Shown piece after piece: positions 1-5,963 of a stretch of 7,542 nt of DNA. Numbering within the stretch: position 1 is the stretch's first letter; the number at the start of each line of letters is the position of its first letter. The position numbers and the translations under genes were made by a program. The notes below the pieces were generated by a model. It saw only the letters and a program-made list of their open reading frames with translations. It did not search any database and had not been told where the DNA came from. This DNA comes from OLB11 sp044234005. Lineage in GTDB: Bacteria > Bacteroidota > Bacteroidia > Chitinophagales > Chitinophagaceae. The DNA lies in the NCBI GenBank assembly GCA_044234005.1, contig JBIIJE010000122.1, forward strand, positions 1 through 7,542, given 5' to 3'.

Positions 1-2
1 TT

Positions 3-425
3 GGTGGTGCTACCACTCAATTTTTACTAACGGGTTTGACGCCTAATACCATGTATGATGTGAGAATTAGAAATCGTTGTAACGGTGATCCTACATTTTC
101 ACCTTTTGGTCCAACTTATACATTTGGAACACCTCCTCGAAATGGCAACGGAGATTTAGCGATTGAACCTTTGATAAAAGTGTTTCCAAACCCAACTACG
201 GATGAACTATTTATTGAGTTGAATTTGGATAAATCTGAAAGGGTAGAGTTTAAGTTACTTGATATTACAGGTAAGCTCTTGAAGGAAATGAATACGGATG
301 CTATTATGGGTTTAAACAGCATCAACATGCGAATGAATGAATTTGCAAAAGGAATTTATTCCTTACGAATTCATTTCCCAAGCTCTAACGCATCAGTGGT
401 TAAAAAGATTACAAAAGTAGAATAG
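3..425 (+). CDS. C-terminal end of a secreted FN3 / type IX sorting-domain protein (5' truncated)
   Basis: This is the last 140 residues of a protein that starts before the window; the frame is open to base 3. The first part (LTGLTPNTMYDVRIRNRC) is the last strand region of a fibronectin type III domain, a fold common in large Bacteroidota surface proteins. After a Gly/Asn-rich linker (PPRNGNGD) comes a typical type A C-terminal sorting domain: VFPNPTTDELFIEL, then KLLDITGKLLKEM, a NSINMRMNEFAKGIYSLRI strand pair, and a final VVKKITKVE with basic residues just before the stop. In this family the domain directs the protein through the outer membrane by the type IX secretion system and is then cleaved off, often with attachment to surface lipopolysaccharide. 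The catalytic or adhesive part lies outside the window, so the function of the mature protein cannot be told. Internal ATG or TTG codons are not the true start. No convincing terminator follows the stop. Confidence 0.9.
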   Translation, partial: GGATTQFLLTGLTPNTMYDVRIRNRCNGDPTFSPFGPTYTFGTPPRNGNGDLAIEPLIKVFPNPTTDELFIELNLDKSERVEFKLLDITGKLLKEMNTDAIMGLNSINMRMNEFAKGIYSLRIHFPSSNASVVKKITKVE

Positions 426-583
426 AGAAACGGGATAATATTGATTGAGGCTTAAGCTAATTTATCGCTCTTCAATTTATTTTCTCGAATCGTAAAAAGC
501 TAAGATTCCATATTCGTATTTATTATGAATCTTGTATCACTTCGCTTTGACATGCTTGAATTTTTCGCGAGACTTTCATCTCA

Positions 584-617
584 GATTTTGCAGCTTGCAT
601 TTTCAACTGCAAAATTT
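584..617. repeat. 34-base hairpin element, copy 1
   Basis: A 9-bp perfect inverted repeat (ATTTTGCAG at 585-593 and CTGCAAAAT at 607-615) encloses a 13-base loop. The same 34 bases recur in direct orientation at 2169-2202 with 30 of 34 positions identical, and weaker similarity runs on to about base 626. All four differences are transitions. It lies in a gene-free stretch, which suits a dispersed intergenic repeat, but only two copies are visible here. Confidence 0.6.
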
Positions 618-721
618 GTTTTGAACACACCATTGTTTGCTCCTATCCAAACAAACGCTCATTATCTTGGAGCATGTTATAAATTCAATTATTTAATAAG
701 CCATTGTCAATCGTATAATTA

Positions 722-739
722 ACAAGTAGCTTTACTTGT
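722..739. other. small hairpin with an overlapping alternative stem
   Basis: ACAAGTA (722-728) pairs perfectly with TACTTGT (733-739) around a 4-base loop. GTAGC (726-730) can instead pair with GCTAC (740-744), and the two stems exclude each other. It is too far from the upstream stop (about 300 bases) to be that gene's terminator. No T run follows. It could be chance in AT-rich DNA. Confidence 0.3.
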
Positions 740-892
740 GCTACAATATCTTGATGGCAAAAGATAAGGTATAAGAAGAATAGAGAATTTTGAAACTTCT
801 TGTCATTGGCTAGCATAAATTGATTCAAATAAGTAATTTCTGTCCAAGCCACACCTAAAATCTTACGTTACCTTGTAATTTAGAAACTATCA

Positions 893-925
893 TTGTGTAA
901 ATCTTCAAATTCTTACCTACATTTG
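893..925 (+). promoter_or_regulatory. sucD promoter with a Bacteroidota-type -7 box
   Basis: TACATTTG at 918-925 matches the Bacteroidota primary sigma factor consensus TAnnTTTG exactly. A weak -33 candidate, TTG at 893-895, lies 22 bases upstream; the family spacing is usually about 19-21. Transcription would begin near 931, leaving a leader of about 15 bases before the sucD ATG. The 13 bases CCTACATTTGCGC (916-928) recur exactly in the tRNA promoter at 2589-2601 on the minus strand. Confidence 0.65.
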
Positions 926-945
926 CGCATCTTAAAATAATTGAT

Positions 946-1815
946 ATGGGCGTTTTAGTGAATAAAAATAGCAAAGTAATTGTGCAAGGCTTTACCGGTA
1001 CGGAAGGCACTTTTCATGCTACACAAATGATTGAATATGGTACAAATGTAGTTGGCGGTGTTACCCCAGGTAAAGGCGGAACTTTGCATTTAAATAAACC
1101 AGTTTTTAATACGGTAAATGATGCAGTAAAAGAAGCAGGTGCTGATGTATCAATCATATTTGTGCCCCCTGCATTTGCAAGCGACGCCATTATGGAAGCC
1201 GCTGATGCTGGCATTCAAACTATCATCTGCATTACGGAAGGAATTCCTGTATCCGATATGGTTATCGCCAAAGATTATATAAAAGATAAAGGTTGCAGAC
1301 TGATTGGACCTAATTGCCCAGGCGTAATTACGGCCGATGAAGCTAAAGTAGGTATTATGCCAGGCTTTATATTCAAGAAAGGGAATATTGGCATTGTATC
1401 AAAATCTGGAACTTTGACTTATGAAGCTGCTGACCAAGTTGTGAAAGCAGGTCTAGGTATCACCACCGCTATTGGAATTGGTGGCGATCCAATAATTGGT
1501 ACAACCACGAAGGAAGCGGTGGAATTATTGATGAATGACGACGACACGAAAGGTATCATTATGATAGGCGAAATTGGAGGTGGTATGGAAGCAGAAGCTG
1601 CTCATTGGCTTAAAGATAATATGCGTAAACCAGTTGTTGGTTTCATTGCAGGACAAACAGCTCCGGCAGGAAGAAGAATGGGACATGCAGGCGCTATAGT
1701 GGGCGGTGAAGATGATACAGCAGTTGCTAAAATGAAAATTATGCGAGCTTGCGGAATTCATGTAGTGGATAGTCCAGCTGATATTGGTAAAAAAATGGCT
1801 GAAGTATTAGTTTAA
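946..1815 (+). CDS. sucD: succinate--CoA ligase (ADP-forming) subunit alpha
   Basis: SucD is the alpha subunit of succinyl-CoA synthetase, which in the cytoplasm converts succinyl-CoA, phosphate and ADP (or GDP) to succinate, CoA and ATP (or GTP) in the TCA cycle. The 289 residues match the usual family length. The CoA-binding Rossmann motif GFTGTEGTFH is at residues 15-24, followed by GGVTPGKGG (37-45) and GPNCPG (121-126). SKSGTLTYE (152-160) opens the ligase domain. The phosphorylated histidine is H247 in MGHAGAIVGG, and the conserved ending ADIGKKMAEVL is present. The ATG at 946 is chosen because the family begins with exactly this strand (MGVLVNKNSKVIVQGF) and a -7 box lies about 20 bases upstream. 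There is no Shine-Dalgarno sequence, only A-rich DNA, as is common in this phylum. The partner subunit gene sucC is not adjacent, which is also frequent in Bacteroidota. The gene looks intact, with gene-free stretches on both sides. Confidence 0.98.
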   Translation: MGVLVNKNSKVIVQGFTGTEGTFHATQMIEYGTNVVGGVTPGKGGTLHLNKPVFNTVNDAVKEAGADVSIIFVPPAFASDAIMEAADAGIQTIICITEGIPVSDMVIAKDYIKDKGCRLIGPNCPGVITADEAKVGIMPGFIFKKGNIGIVSKSGTLTYEAADQVVKAGLGITTAIGIGGDPIIGTTTKEAVELLMNDDDTKGIIMIGEIGGGMEAEAAHWLKDNMRKPVVGFIAGQTAPAGRRMGHAGAIVGGEDDTAVAKMKIMRACGIHVVDSPADIGKKMAEVLV

Positions 1816-2168
1816 TTTTATTGCCAAATTTTACGAGATTTCATTTATAATTTGAAACTCAAACTTGTTGCCGCATAGATTCATATTTCTGTGTAAAGAT
1901 TCTGTCGTTGGACTCTTTGATATCGTTTCAGCATTGCTAATACTGAATCTGGGTTTAAAATATTTACATTCTGTTTTTTGTCGGTTTCTCAATAAATAGC
2001 TTGTAAAAGAGGAATCTTTTTTATCACGACAATAGTAATGTTTTAATTTCAAAGGTCTGATTACATTCATACAGGCCCGTTTCGGCTTGCAAAAACTATT
2101 GTCTTATACCTATGTGATACAAACTTTCATGGCAACATAAGAGTAATTAGAAAATGTGAACGGGAATC

Positions 2169-2202
2169 GATTTTGCAGTTTGTATTCTCAACTACAAAAT
2201 TT
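2169..2202. repeat. 34-base hairpin element, copy 2
   Basis: This is the direct-orientation partner of the element at 584-617, identical at 30 of 34 positions. The 5' arm TTTTGCAG (2171-2178) pairs with CTACAAAA (2192-2199) with one non-Watson-Crick position. That position is a C-A mismatch if read as plus-strand RNA but a U-G wobble in minus-strand RNA. The 3' arm is present a second time at 2211-2218 because of a 19-base tandem duplication, so the 5' arm has two possible partners. Confidence 0.6.
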
Positions 2203-2225
2203 CGGTTCAACTACAAAATTTCGGA
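2188..2225. repeat. 19-base tandem duplication
   Basis: TCAACTACAAAATTTCGGT (2188-2206) is followed directly by TCAACTACAAAATTTCGGA (2207-2225), differing only at the last base. The unit covers the 3' half of the hairpin element and a few bases beyond it. It looks like a local slippage duplication within the element. Confidence 0.85.
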
Positions 2226-2248
2226 TAAATCAGCTGCTTGACTTGTTC

Positions 2249-2296
2249 GGCTTTCGCCCTCGCCCTCGCCTTGCGAAGCAGGTTGCGAAGCCTGTG
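2249..2296. repeat. GC-rich island of short direct and inverted repeats
   Basis: In otherwise AT-rich DNA this stretch carries TCGCCC nearly three times in tandem (2254-2270) and TTGCGAAGC twice with a 12-base period (2271-2279 and 2283-2291). GGCTTTCGC at 2249-2257 can pair with GCGAAGCC at 2285-2292 with one bulged base, and CAGG (2279-2282) with CCTG (2291-2294). The make-up recalls REP-type intergenic palindromes or simple-sequence expansion. No function can be read from it. Confidence 0.55.
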
Positions 2297-2455
2297 TTGA
2301 ACAACAGATTGAGCATGGTTCTAAGAATCAGCTTATAAGTAAGGTATTGGGTCAGAGAATTACCTTAAATTAAATTGGTAGAATCCTTAACAGTCACAAT
2401 GACATCTTGTTATTTAGAAGGAGAAAAAGAGGGAATAAATTAAGATTGATTCAGG

Positions 2456-2484
2456 AATGAGAATTAGGCTTAGCAATTCTCATT
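2456..2484 (-). terminator. inverted repeat after the tRNA, possible terminator or processing hairpin
   Basis: AATGAGAATT (2456-2465) and AATTCTCATT (2475-2484) form a perfect 10-bp stem with a 9-base loop, starting about 10 bases beyond the tRNA 3' end in its direction of transcription. No strong T run follows on the minus strand, so a classical intrinsic terminator is not proven. Protection or 3' processing of the tRNA precursor is equally possible. Confidence 0.4.
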
Positions 2485-2493
2485 ATGAATTTG

Positions 2494-2567
2494 TGGACCC
2501 ACCTGGGCTCGAACCAGGGACCCCCTGATTATGAGTCAGGTGCTCTAACCAGCTGAGCTATAGGTCC
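2494..2567 (-). tRNA. tRNA with anticodon CAU, probably tRNA-Ile2 (lysidine type), else elongator tRNA-Met
   Basis: A complete 74-base cloverleaf is readable on the minus strand. The acceptor stem GGACCTA pairs with TGGGTCC (one T-G pair). It has a D arm with GCTC/GAGC and the GGTT loop, an anticodon stem CCTGA/TCAGG around loop CTCATAA (anticodon CAT at 2531-2533), a T arm with GGTTCGAGCCC, and discriminator A73. CCA is not encoded. A CAU anticodon fits elongator Met or the minor Ile tRNA whose C34 is changed to lysidine by TilS to read AUA. Initiator Met is unlikely because the first pair G1-C72 is matched. The GGACC acceptor start, C4-G69, U12-A23 and A73 resemble known tRNA-Ile2 molecules (for example that of Bacillus), so Ile2 is favoured. 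Position 29-41 is U-A rather than C-G, which leaves some doubt. Confidence 0.93.
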
Positions 2568-2591
2568 AATGAAAGTAAAACTTTCGGAGCG

Positions 2592-2616
2592 CAAATGTAG
2601 GAAAAAAACTAACAAA
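2592..2616 (-). promoter_or_regulatory. promoter of the CAU tRNA
   Basis: On the minus strand TACATTTG (2599 down to 2592) is an exact TAnnTTTG -7 box, 24 bases before the tRNA 5' end. TTTG at 2616-2613 is nearby, but its 13-base spacing is too short for a standard -33 box. The surrounding CCTACATTTGCGC is identical to that in the sucD promoter. Confidence 0.6.
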
Positions 2617-2660
2617 TTGCTGTGTTCCTCACCTTTTTTATTCTTCAATGAAAAGTATTG

Positions 2661-2692
2661 TTGGAGATGTACGTAAATTGCTGTTAGATTTG
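2661..2692 (+). promoter_or_regulatory. promoter of the histidine-rich membrane protein gene
   Basis: TAGATTTG (2685-2692) is an exact TAnnTTTG -7 box, with TTG at 2661-2663 as a -33 candidate at a spacing of 21. Transcription would start near 2698, about 28 bases before the ATG at 2726. It is divergent from the tRNA promoter, roughly 85 bases away. Confidence 0.55.
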
Positions 2693-2725
2693 AAGAGTTT
2701 TCTAATTCAGCTATAATTGAACCCA

Positions 2726-3754
2726 ATGTCTCAAAGTCTTAATACCTCTCGCATAGATAGAATTAATATTCTGCTTTTAATTGGATCTTGCTTCTTTGCC
2801 TTTATTATTCCGTTCGAATTGTTTCTGTTTGCTTATGCGATTTTAGGTCCTTTGCATTATTTAACTGAAATATCATGGCTACACGATAAAAATTATTACG
2901 CAACTGATAAGAGGGATGTGATTTTGTTACTAGTTATCTCTTTGTTTCTTGCGATTATTTATTTGTTTTTTAAATTGAATGTGGACGCACTTGCAGCGTA
3001 TATCGATTTGCAGAATCTAGCTAAAGTGCAAGGACATTTAATATTTATCGCATTCGGTAGTTCATTGTTTTTTACATTTATTAAAAAGCCTTTAATCAAA
3101 TGGATTGGGGTAGGATGCCTCTTAGTATTAACTATTGTATCTAATTATCTATTGGCATTTTTTACGATTTTTTTGCCAACACTAGTCCATGTATTTTTGT
3201 TTACCTCTATTTTTATGTTGTATGGGTCCTTAAAATCGAAATCAAAAATGGGTTTTCTGAGTGTCGCATTGCATCTTATTTGTCCATTCTTATTATTCTA
3301 TTTATTTCCATCAAAAAGTGCTTCAAGTAGTCAGGCGATAGATACTTTTATGAATAGCGATTTTGCTGGACTTAATCAATATCTATATAAAACATTTTTC
3401 TTCACCAATGATGGTAGCCTCACTCAAGATGGATTTATAGGAATGGTTAGAAATTCGAAATATGGTATTGCAATTATGCGTTTTATATCATTTGCTTACC
3501 TGTACCATTACTTAAACTGGTTTTCAAAAACCGAAGTCATACGCTGGCATCAAGTGCCGAAACAAAGATTTATGATTGTAATCGGCGCTTGGGTTGTGTC
3601 GGTAGTCTTGTATTTGATAGATTACAAACTTGGATTTCAATGGCTTTACTTACTGAGTTTCATGCATGTATTGTTGGAGTTTCCACTAAACTTTAAATCC
3701 TTCGCGGGTATTTTTCAAGAGCTTGGCTTAAAACCTAAGATGGCAGCTAGTTAG
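2726..3754 (+). CDS. uncharacterised polytopic membrane protein with conserved-looking histidines
   Basis: I do not recognise a named family; the sequence resembles hypothetical membrane proteins of Bacteroidota. The 342 residues form about eight or nine hydrophobic segments, roughly at 14-38, 64-83, 103-119, 124-146, 150-168, 176-195, 245-264, 281-300 and 303-320. A polar loop at 196-244 is the only long soluble part. Histidines sit in or at the edge of membrane segments: H44 (GPLHYLTE), H53 (SWLHDKNYY), H104, H155, H183, H261 (YHYLNWF), H275 (RWHQVPK) and H314 (FMHVLLEFPLN). Such a set could bind metal or haem, and a distant analogy is the Brp/Blh carotene dioxygenase type of membrane enzyme, but this is inference. 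The ATG at 2726 is chosen over a TTG at 2717 because it follows a promoter at a sensible distance and has the commoner start codon. The gene converges with the next one, with 8 bases between stops. Confidence 0.85.
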   Translation: MSQSLNTSRIDRINILLLIGSCFFAFIIPFELFLFAYAILGPLHYLTEISWLHDKNYYATDKRDVILLLVISLFLAIIYLFFKLNVDALAAYIDLQNLAKVQGHLIFIAFGSSLFFTFIKKPLIKWIGVGCLLVLTIVSNYLLAFFTIFLPTLVHVFLFTSIFMLYGSLKSKSKMGFLSVALHLICPFLLFYLFPSKSASSSQAIDTFMNSDFAGLNQYLYKTFFFTNDGSLTQDGFIGMVRNSKYGIAIMRFISFAYLYHYLNWFSKTEVIRWHQVPKQRFMIVIGAWVVSVVLYLIDYKLGFQWLYLLSFMHVLLEFPLNFKSFAGIFQELGLKPKMAAS

Positions 3755-3762
3755 AATTTTAT

Positions 3763-5943
3763 CTACAACAAACCATTATCTTTCATCTGAATTTTAAACG
3801 CTTTTAAGAATAATGCACCCATGTTTTTGTGTGGTGGTACATAATCATTAAATTTATCTTGTAGGTCTGGGGTTTTCATTAATGCGCTCACTTCATTCCA
3901 TAATTCTATCCAATTAATATCCTTGCTATTTAGCAAACGACTATGAATTGCACGTAAAGTTGGATCTGTAACTAACATAGTACCTGTTTGTTTACTAGAT
4001 ATAATATGCGCATCTTCCGAATTGTCGAGTATGCTTGATAAATTATGATAACCACCACACGAACCAAGTACAATTAGCTTGTTATTTTCTGTAACTTTTC
4101 CAAGCGTTGTCGGTAAATGATAGCTATGTCCACGATGTACTAATACACTTGGCTCTGTGTTATTAGTTTTTAAAAAAGTACATAATTCATTCAATGCTTC
4201 TTCGTCTTTAGGCTCATCTAATGGGAGGTTTGCATAAATATTTAATTTGCCATTGTTAGAAACAATATTGATCCATTTTTCAGATTTCGTAATCTTCCAT
4301 TCTTCAGCTTTGAAATTATTTAAAAAGCTATTGTATGATGATTTCCCATCTTCATCACCATAAAAAAATACTTGTTCGATAACTACACTATCCGCATTTT
4401 CTAATCTTTTATAAGGCATGTAGTGAATGGGAGGAACGCGCAATTGGGTTTGCAGCGCATCATCATTCTCGTTGGGATAAATAATAGAGTTACATAAGGT
4501 ATGTAATAAGAAGTAAGTGATTAATCCTCTTTTATTATTTGATTGATAAGTTCTTTCATATTCAGTTCGTATTTCTTCTAGTAAATAATCAATTAGCTTA
4601 TTATCGTCAATGCTACCCACAGCATCTGCTACATCTACCGCATCCTCCAAATCAGTGTCTGTATTTTTATCAATATTTTTTACGAAACTTGCCATGAGCG
4701 TATTTCTGTTTGGCTCGTCAATCGTGGTTAAGTATTGACTCAATTTGTTGTAACCCGCGCTCATACGAATGAAGGTTCTAAATTTATCCATTTTGACGCT
4801 TTGTAAAAATTCATCACCTTTCATAGGTGCCATCTTTGCTAGCATTCTATTAAATGAACCAACAAACGTGCTTGTATAAATTTCATCACTGCACAAAACC
4901 ATTAAGTAGTAAACTTCACGTGCAGATAATGCCTCAAGACATTTGAAGCGCACAGGATCTTGGGCATCATGCAATTCATTCATGATGCGCACATATTCTA
5001 ATGCTTGTAATTTACTTTCACGTTCAACAACCTTTTTTGACAATGGGTTTTCTTTCTGGCGCAATTCAACCAAGCCTTTAAAGTAAGAACCATTGTCAGC
5101 CGTAATAGCATTCACATCTGATAGGCTCATGCTCTCATTGTGAAGCTGATCAAGAAAAGTAATAGCTCGCAGCGGCATGCGACTTTTATCAGCAATATCA
5201 ACAATTTGTTTTACGAGTGGATCTTGGCAACGTCGAACCGACTCGCGTTCGATAGATGTGCTCGTGGCGTAAGTAAGAATTAAATTAGGTTTCTTGGGAG
5301 CCATGTATGCCATCATGCTTTGAGCTGCTTTATAACGAGAAAACTCATTGAACTTCTTCATCATTTCTTCAGGATACTTTTTTACCATACCTTCATAAAC
5401 CGCTTCAATGGCTGGTTGTTCATCTTTGAACATGTGCATACTGCCGTATAATGAGCGAGAAAAATTTGCTTCTATATGCGGTAAAATTTCTTCTCCTTCA
5501 AGTTGCTTCCGAAATATAACTTCAAAATTTTCAATCAAATCTCTATAATAATTCGCATCAACTTTATTTGCATCTTGATCGGCTTTGAATTGTTTTAAAT
5601 CAGTCTCCAAATACATTAAATATTTAATCTTCTTCCAATGGTCTAAAGGATTATTTTCTATTATAATCTGTAATTCGTCAACACGATCTAAAATAGTTTG
5701 GGTAATAAGTTTAGATTCTGTTTTTGAACTTTTCAAGGAAATAGCGTTGTCTTTTTTACCATCAAATTCGTCACCAGCGGTTTGAAGTAAATCTATCTTA
5801 TCGTGCGAATAGGCTCGATTGATTGGAATGGGCTCCCACAATTCTTTTGATTTAAATGGATCTCGATTGTCTTTTCCTTCTTTCTGAGCAAATGCTTGTG
5901 AGGCAAAGTTTAATAACAGTAAAATGATGTGAATGTGTTTCAT
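3763..5943 (-). CDS. exported protein of unknown function with a C-terminal caspase-fold (clan CD) peptidase-like domain
   Basis: This 726-residue protein begins with a Sec signal peptide (MKH, hydrophobic 4-13, likely cleavage after AFA-19), so it should be periplasmic or outside the cell; no lipobox Cys and no type IX sorting domain are seen. Residues 75-500 look mostly helical with no recognised domain. From about 515 the pattern is alternating strands and helices: VVIEQVFFYGDEDG (520-533), WINIVS (557-562), LNIYANLPL (567-575), SVLVHRGHSYH (599-609) and KLIVLGSCGGYHNL (622-635). A strand ending in His-Gly-type residues (H603/H606) followed by a strand ending in Cys-Gly (C629) is the signature of clan CD cysteine peptidases such as clostripain and gingipain. 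AHIISSKQTGT (645-655) follows. The peptidase role is inference. The ATG at 5943 is preferred over 5991 because the signal peptide starts there and a -7 box lies in between. Confidence 0.85.
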   Translation of the reverse strand: MKHIHIILLLLNFASQAFAQKEGKDNRDPFKSKELWEPIPINRAYSHDKIDLLQTAGDEFDGKKDNAISLKSSKTESKLITQTILDRVDELQIIIENNPLDHWKKIKYLMYLETDLKQFKADQDANKVDANYYRDLIENFEVIFRKQLEGEEILPHIEANFSRSLYGSMHMFKDEQPAIEAVYEGMVKKYPEEMMKKFNEFSRYKAAQSMMAYMAPKKPNLILTYATSTSIERESVRRCQDPLVKQIVDIADKSRMPLRAITFLDQLHNESMSLSDVNAITADNGSYFKGLVELRQKENPLSKKVVERESKLQALEYVRIMNELHDAQDPVRFKCLEALSAREVYYLMVLCSDEIYTSTFVGSFNRMLAKMAPMKGDEFLQSVKMDKFRTFIRMSAGYNKLSQYLTTIDEPNRNTLMASFVKNIDKNTDTDLEDAVDVADAVGSIDDNKLIDYLLEEIRTEYERTYQSNNKRGLITYFLLHTLCNSIIYPNENDDALQTQLRVPPIHYMPYKRLENADSVVIEQVFFYGDEDGKSSYNSFLNNFKAEEWKITKSEKWINIVSNNGKLNIYANLPLDEPKDEEALNELCTFLKTNNTEPSVLVHRGHSYHLPTTLGKVTENNKLIVLGSCGGYHNLSSILDNSEDAHIISSKQTGTMLVTDPTLRAIHSRLLNSKDINWIELWNEVSALMKTPDLQDKFNDYVPPHKNMGALFLKAFKIQMKDNGLL

Positions 5944-5955
5944 ATAAATAACTAA

Positions 5956-5963
5956 CAAATTTA
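5956..5963 (-). promoter_or_regulatory. -7 box of the exported peptidase-like gene
   Basis: TAAATTTG read on the minus strand (5963 to 5956) matches TAnnTTTG, ending 12 bases before the ATG at 5943. No -33 TTTG is visible at the expected distance. If used, the transcript would have only a few leader bases, and the longer frame starting at 5991 would not be fully transcribed, which supports the shorter start. Confidence 0.4.

Larger units (their letters stand above)
426..945. other. gene-free stretch between the secreted-protein gene and sucD
   Basis: No convincing gene is present in these 520 bases. A 65-codon frame at 525-722 has no initiation signal, no recognisable protein features and overlaps a repeat shared with the gap after sucD, so it was not called. 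The stretch holds the hairpin element at 584-617, a 7-bp inverted repeat at 633-639/648-654, a small hairpin at 722-739 with a competing alternative fold, and the sucD promoter at its right end. The rest shows nothing I can name. It may contain a small RNA or decayed sequence, but there is no direct evidence for either. Confidence 0.6.
1816..2493. other. gene-free stretch between sucD and the tRNA, rich in small repeats
   Basis: No convincing gene is seen in these 678 bases. A 79-codon minus frame at 1831-2070 and a 60-codon plus frame at 2156-2338 have no initiation context or protein character and were not called. The left part (1816-2150) is AT-rich with nothing recognisable. The middle holds the second hairpin element (2169-2202), a 19-base tandem duplication (2188-2225) and a GC-rich island of short repeats (2249-2296). 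A 10-bp inverted repeat at 2456-2484 lies just beyond the tRNA 3' end. No clear terminator for sucD is visible. Confidence 0.6.

Noticed and set aside
525..722. 65-codon open frame on the plus strand (MNLVSLRFDMLEFF...)
   Set aside because: No start signal or domain; it contains the hairpin repeat found again in the other gap, and reads like translated intergenic DNA.
1014..1761. Two minus-strand frames (1014-1214 and 1525-1761) opposite sucD, and similar ones at 116-328 (minus) and 5585-5785 (plus)
   Set aside because: Shadows of strongly supported genes on the opposite strand, with no independent evidence.
1825..1863. Inverted repeats CAAATT/AATTTG and TTTGA/TCAAA just after sucD as a terminator
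   Set aside because: Stems of 5-6 A/T-rich pairs without a T run are expected by chance in this composition.
1831..2070. 79-codon open frame on the minus strand after sucD
   Set aside because: Low-complexity-free but featureless sequence with no promoter or family resemblance; could be decayed sequence, not supportable as a gene.
2254..2291. CRISPR array suggested by regularly spaced repeats
   Set aside because: Units are only 6-12 bases, have no unique spacers of 30 or so bases, and no cas gene is present.
2156..2338. 60-codon open frame on the plus strand with an RPRPR stretch
   Set aside because: Made of the tandem 19-mer and the GC-rich repeats; the arginine-proline stretch is simply TCGCCC repeats read in frame.
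2529..2726. 65-codon minus frame ending IAQLVRAPDS
   Set aside because: It runs into the tRNA gene; the ending is tRNA sequence translated by chance.
2726..5943. A two-gene membrane protein/peptidase immune or signalling system
   Set aside because: The two genes are on opposite strands and convergent with separate promoters, so there is no operon evidence linking their functions.
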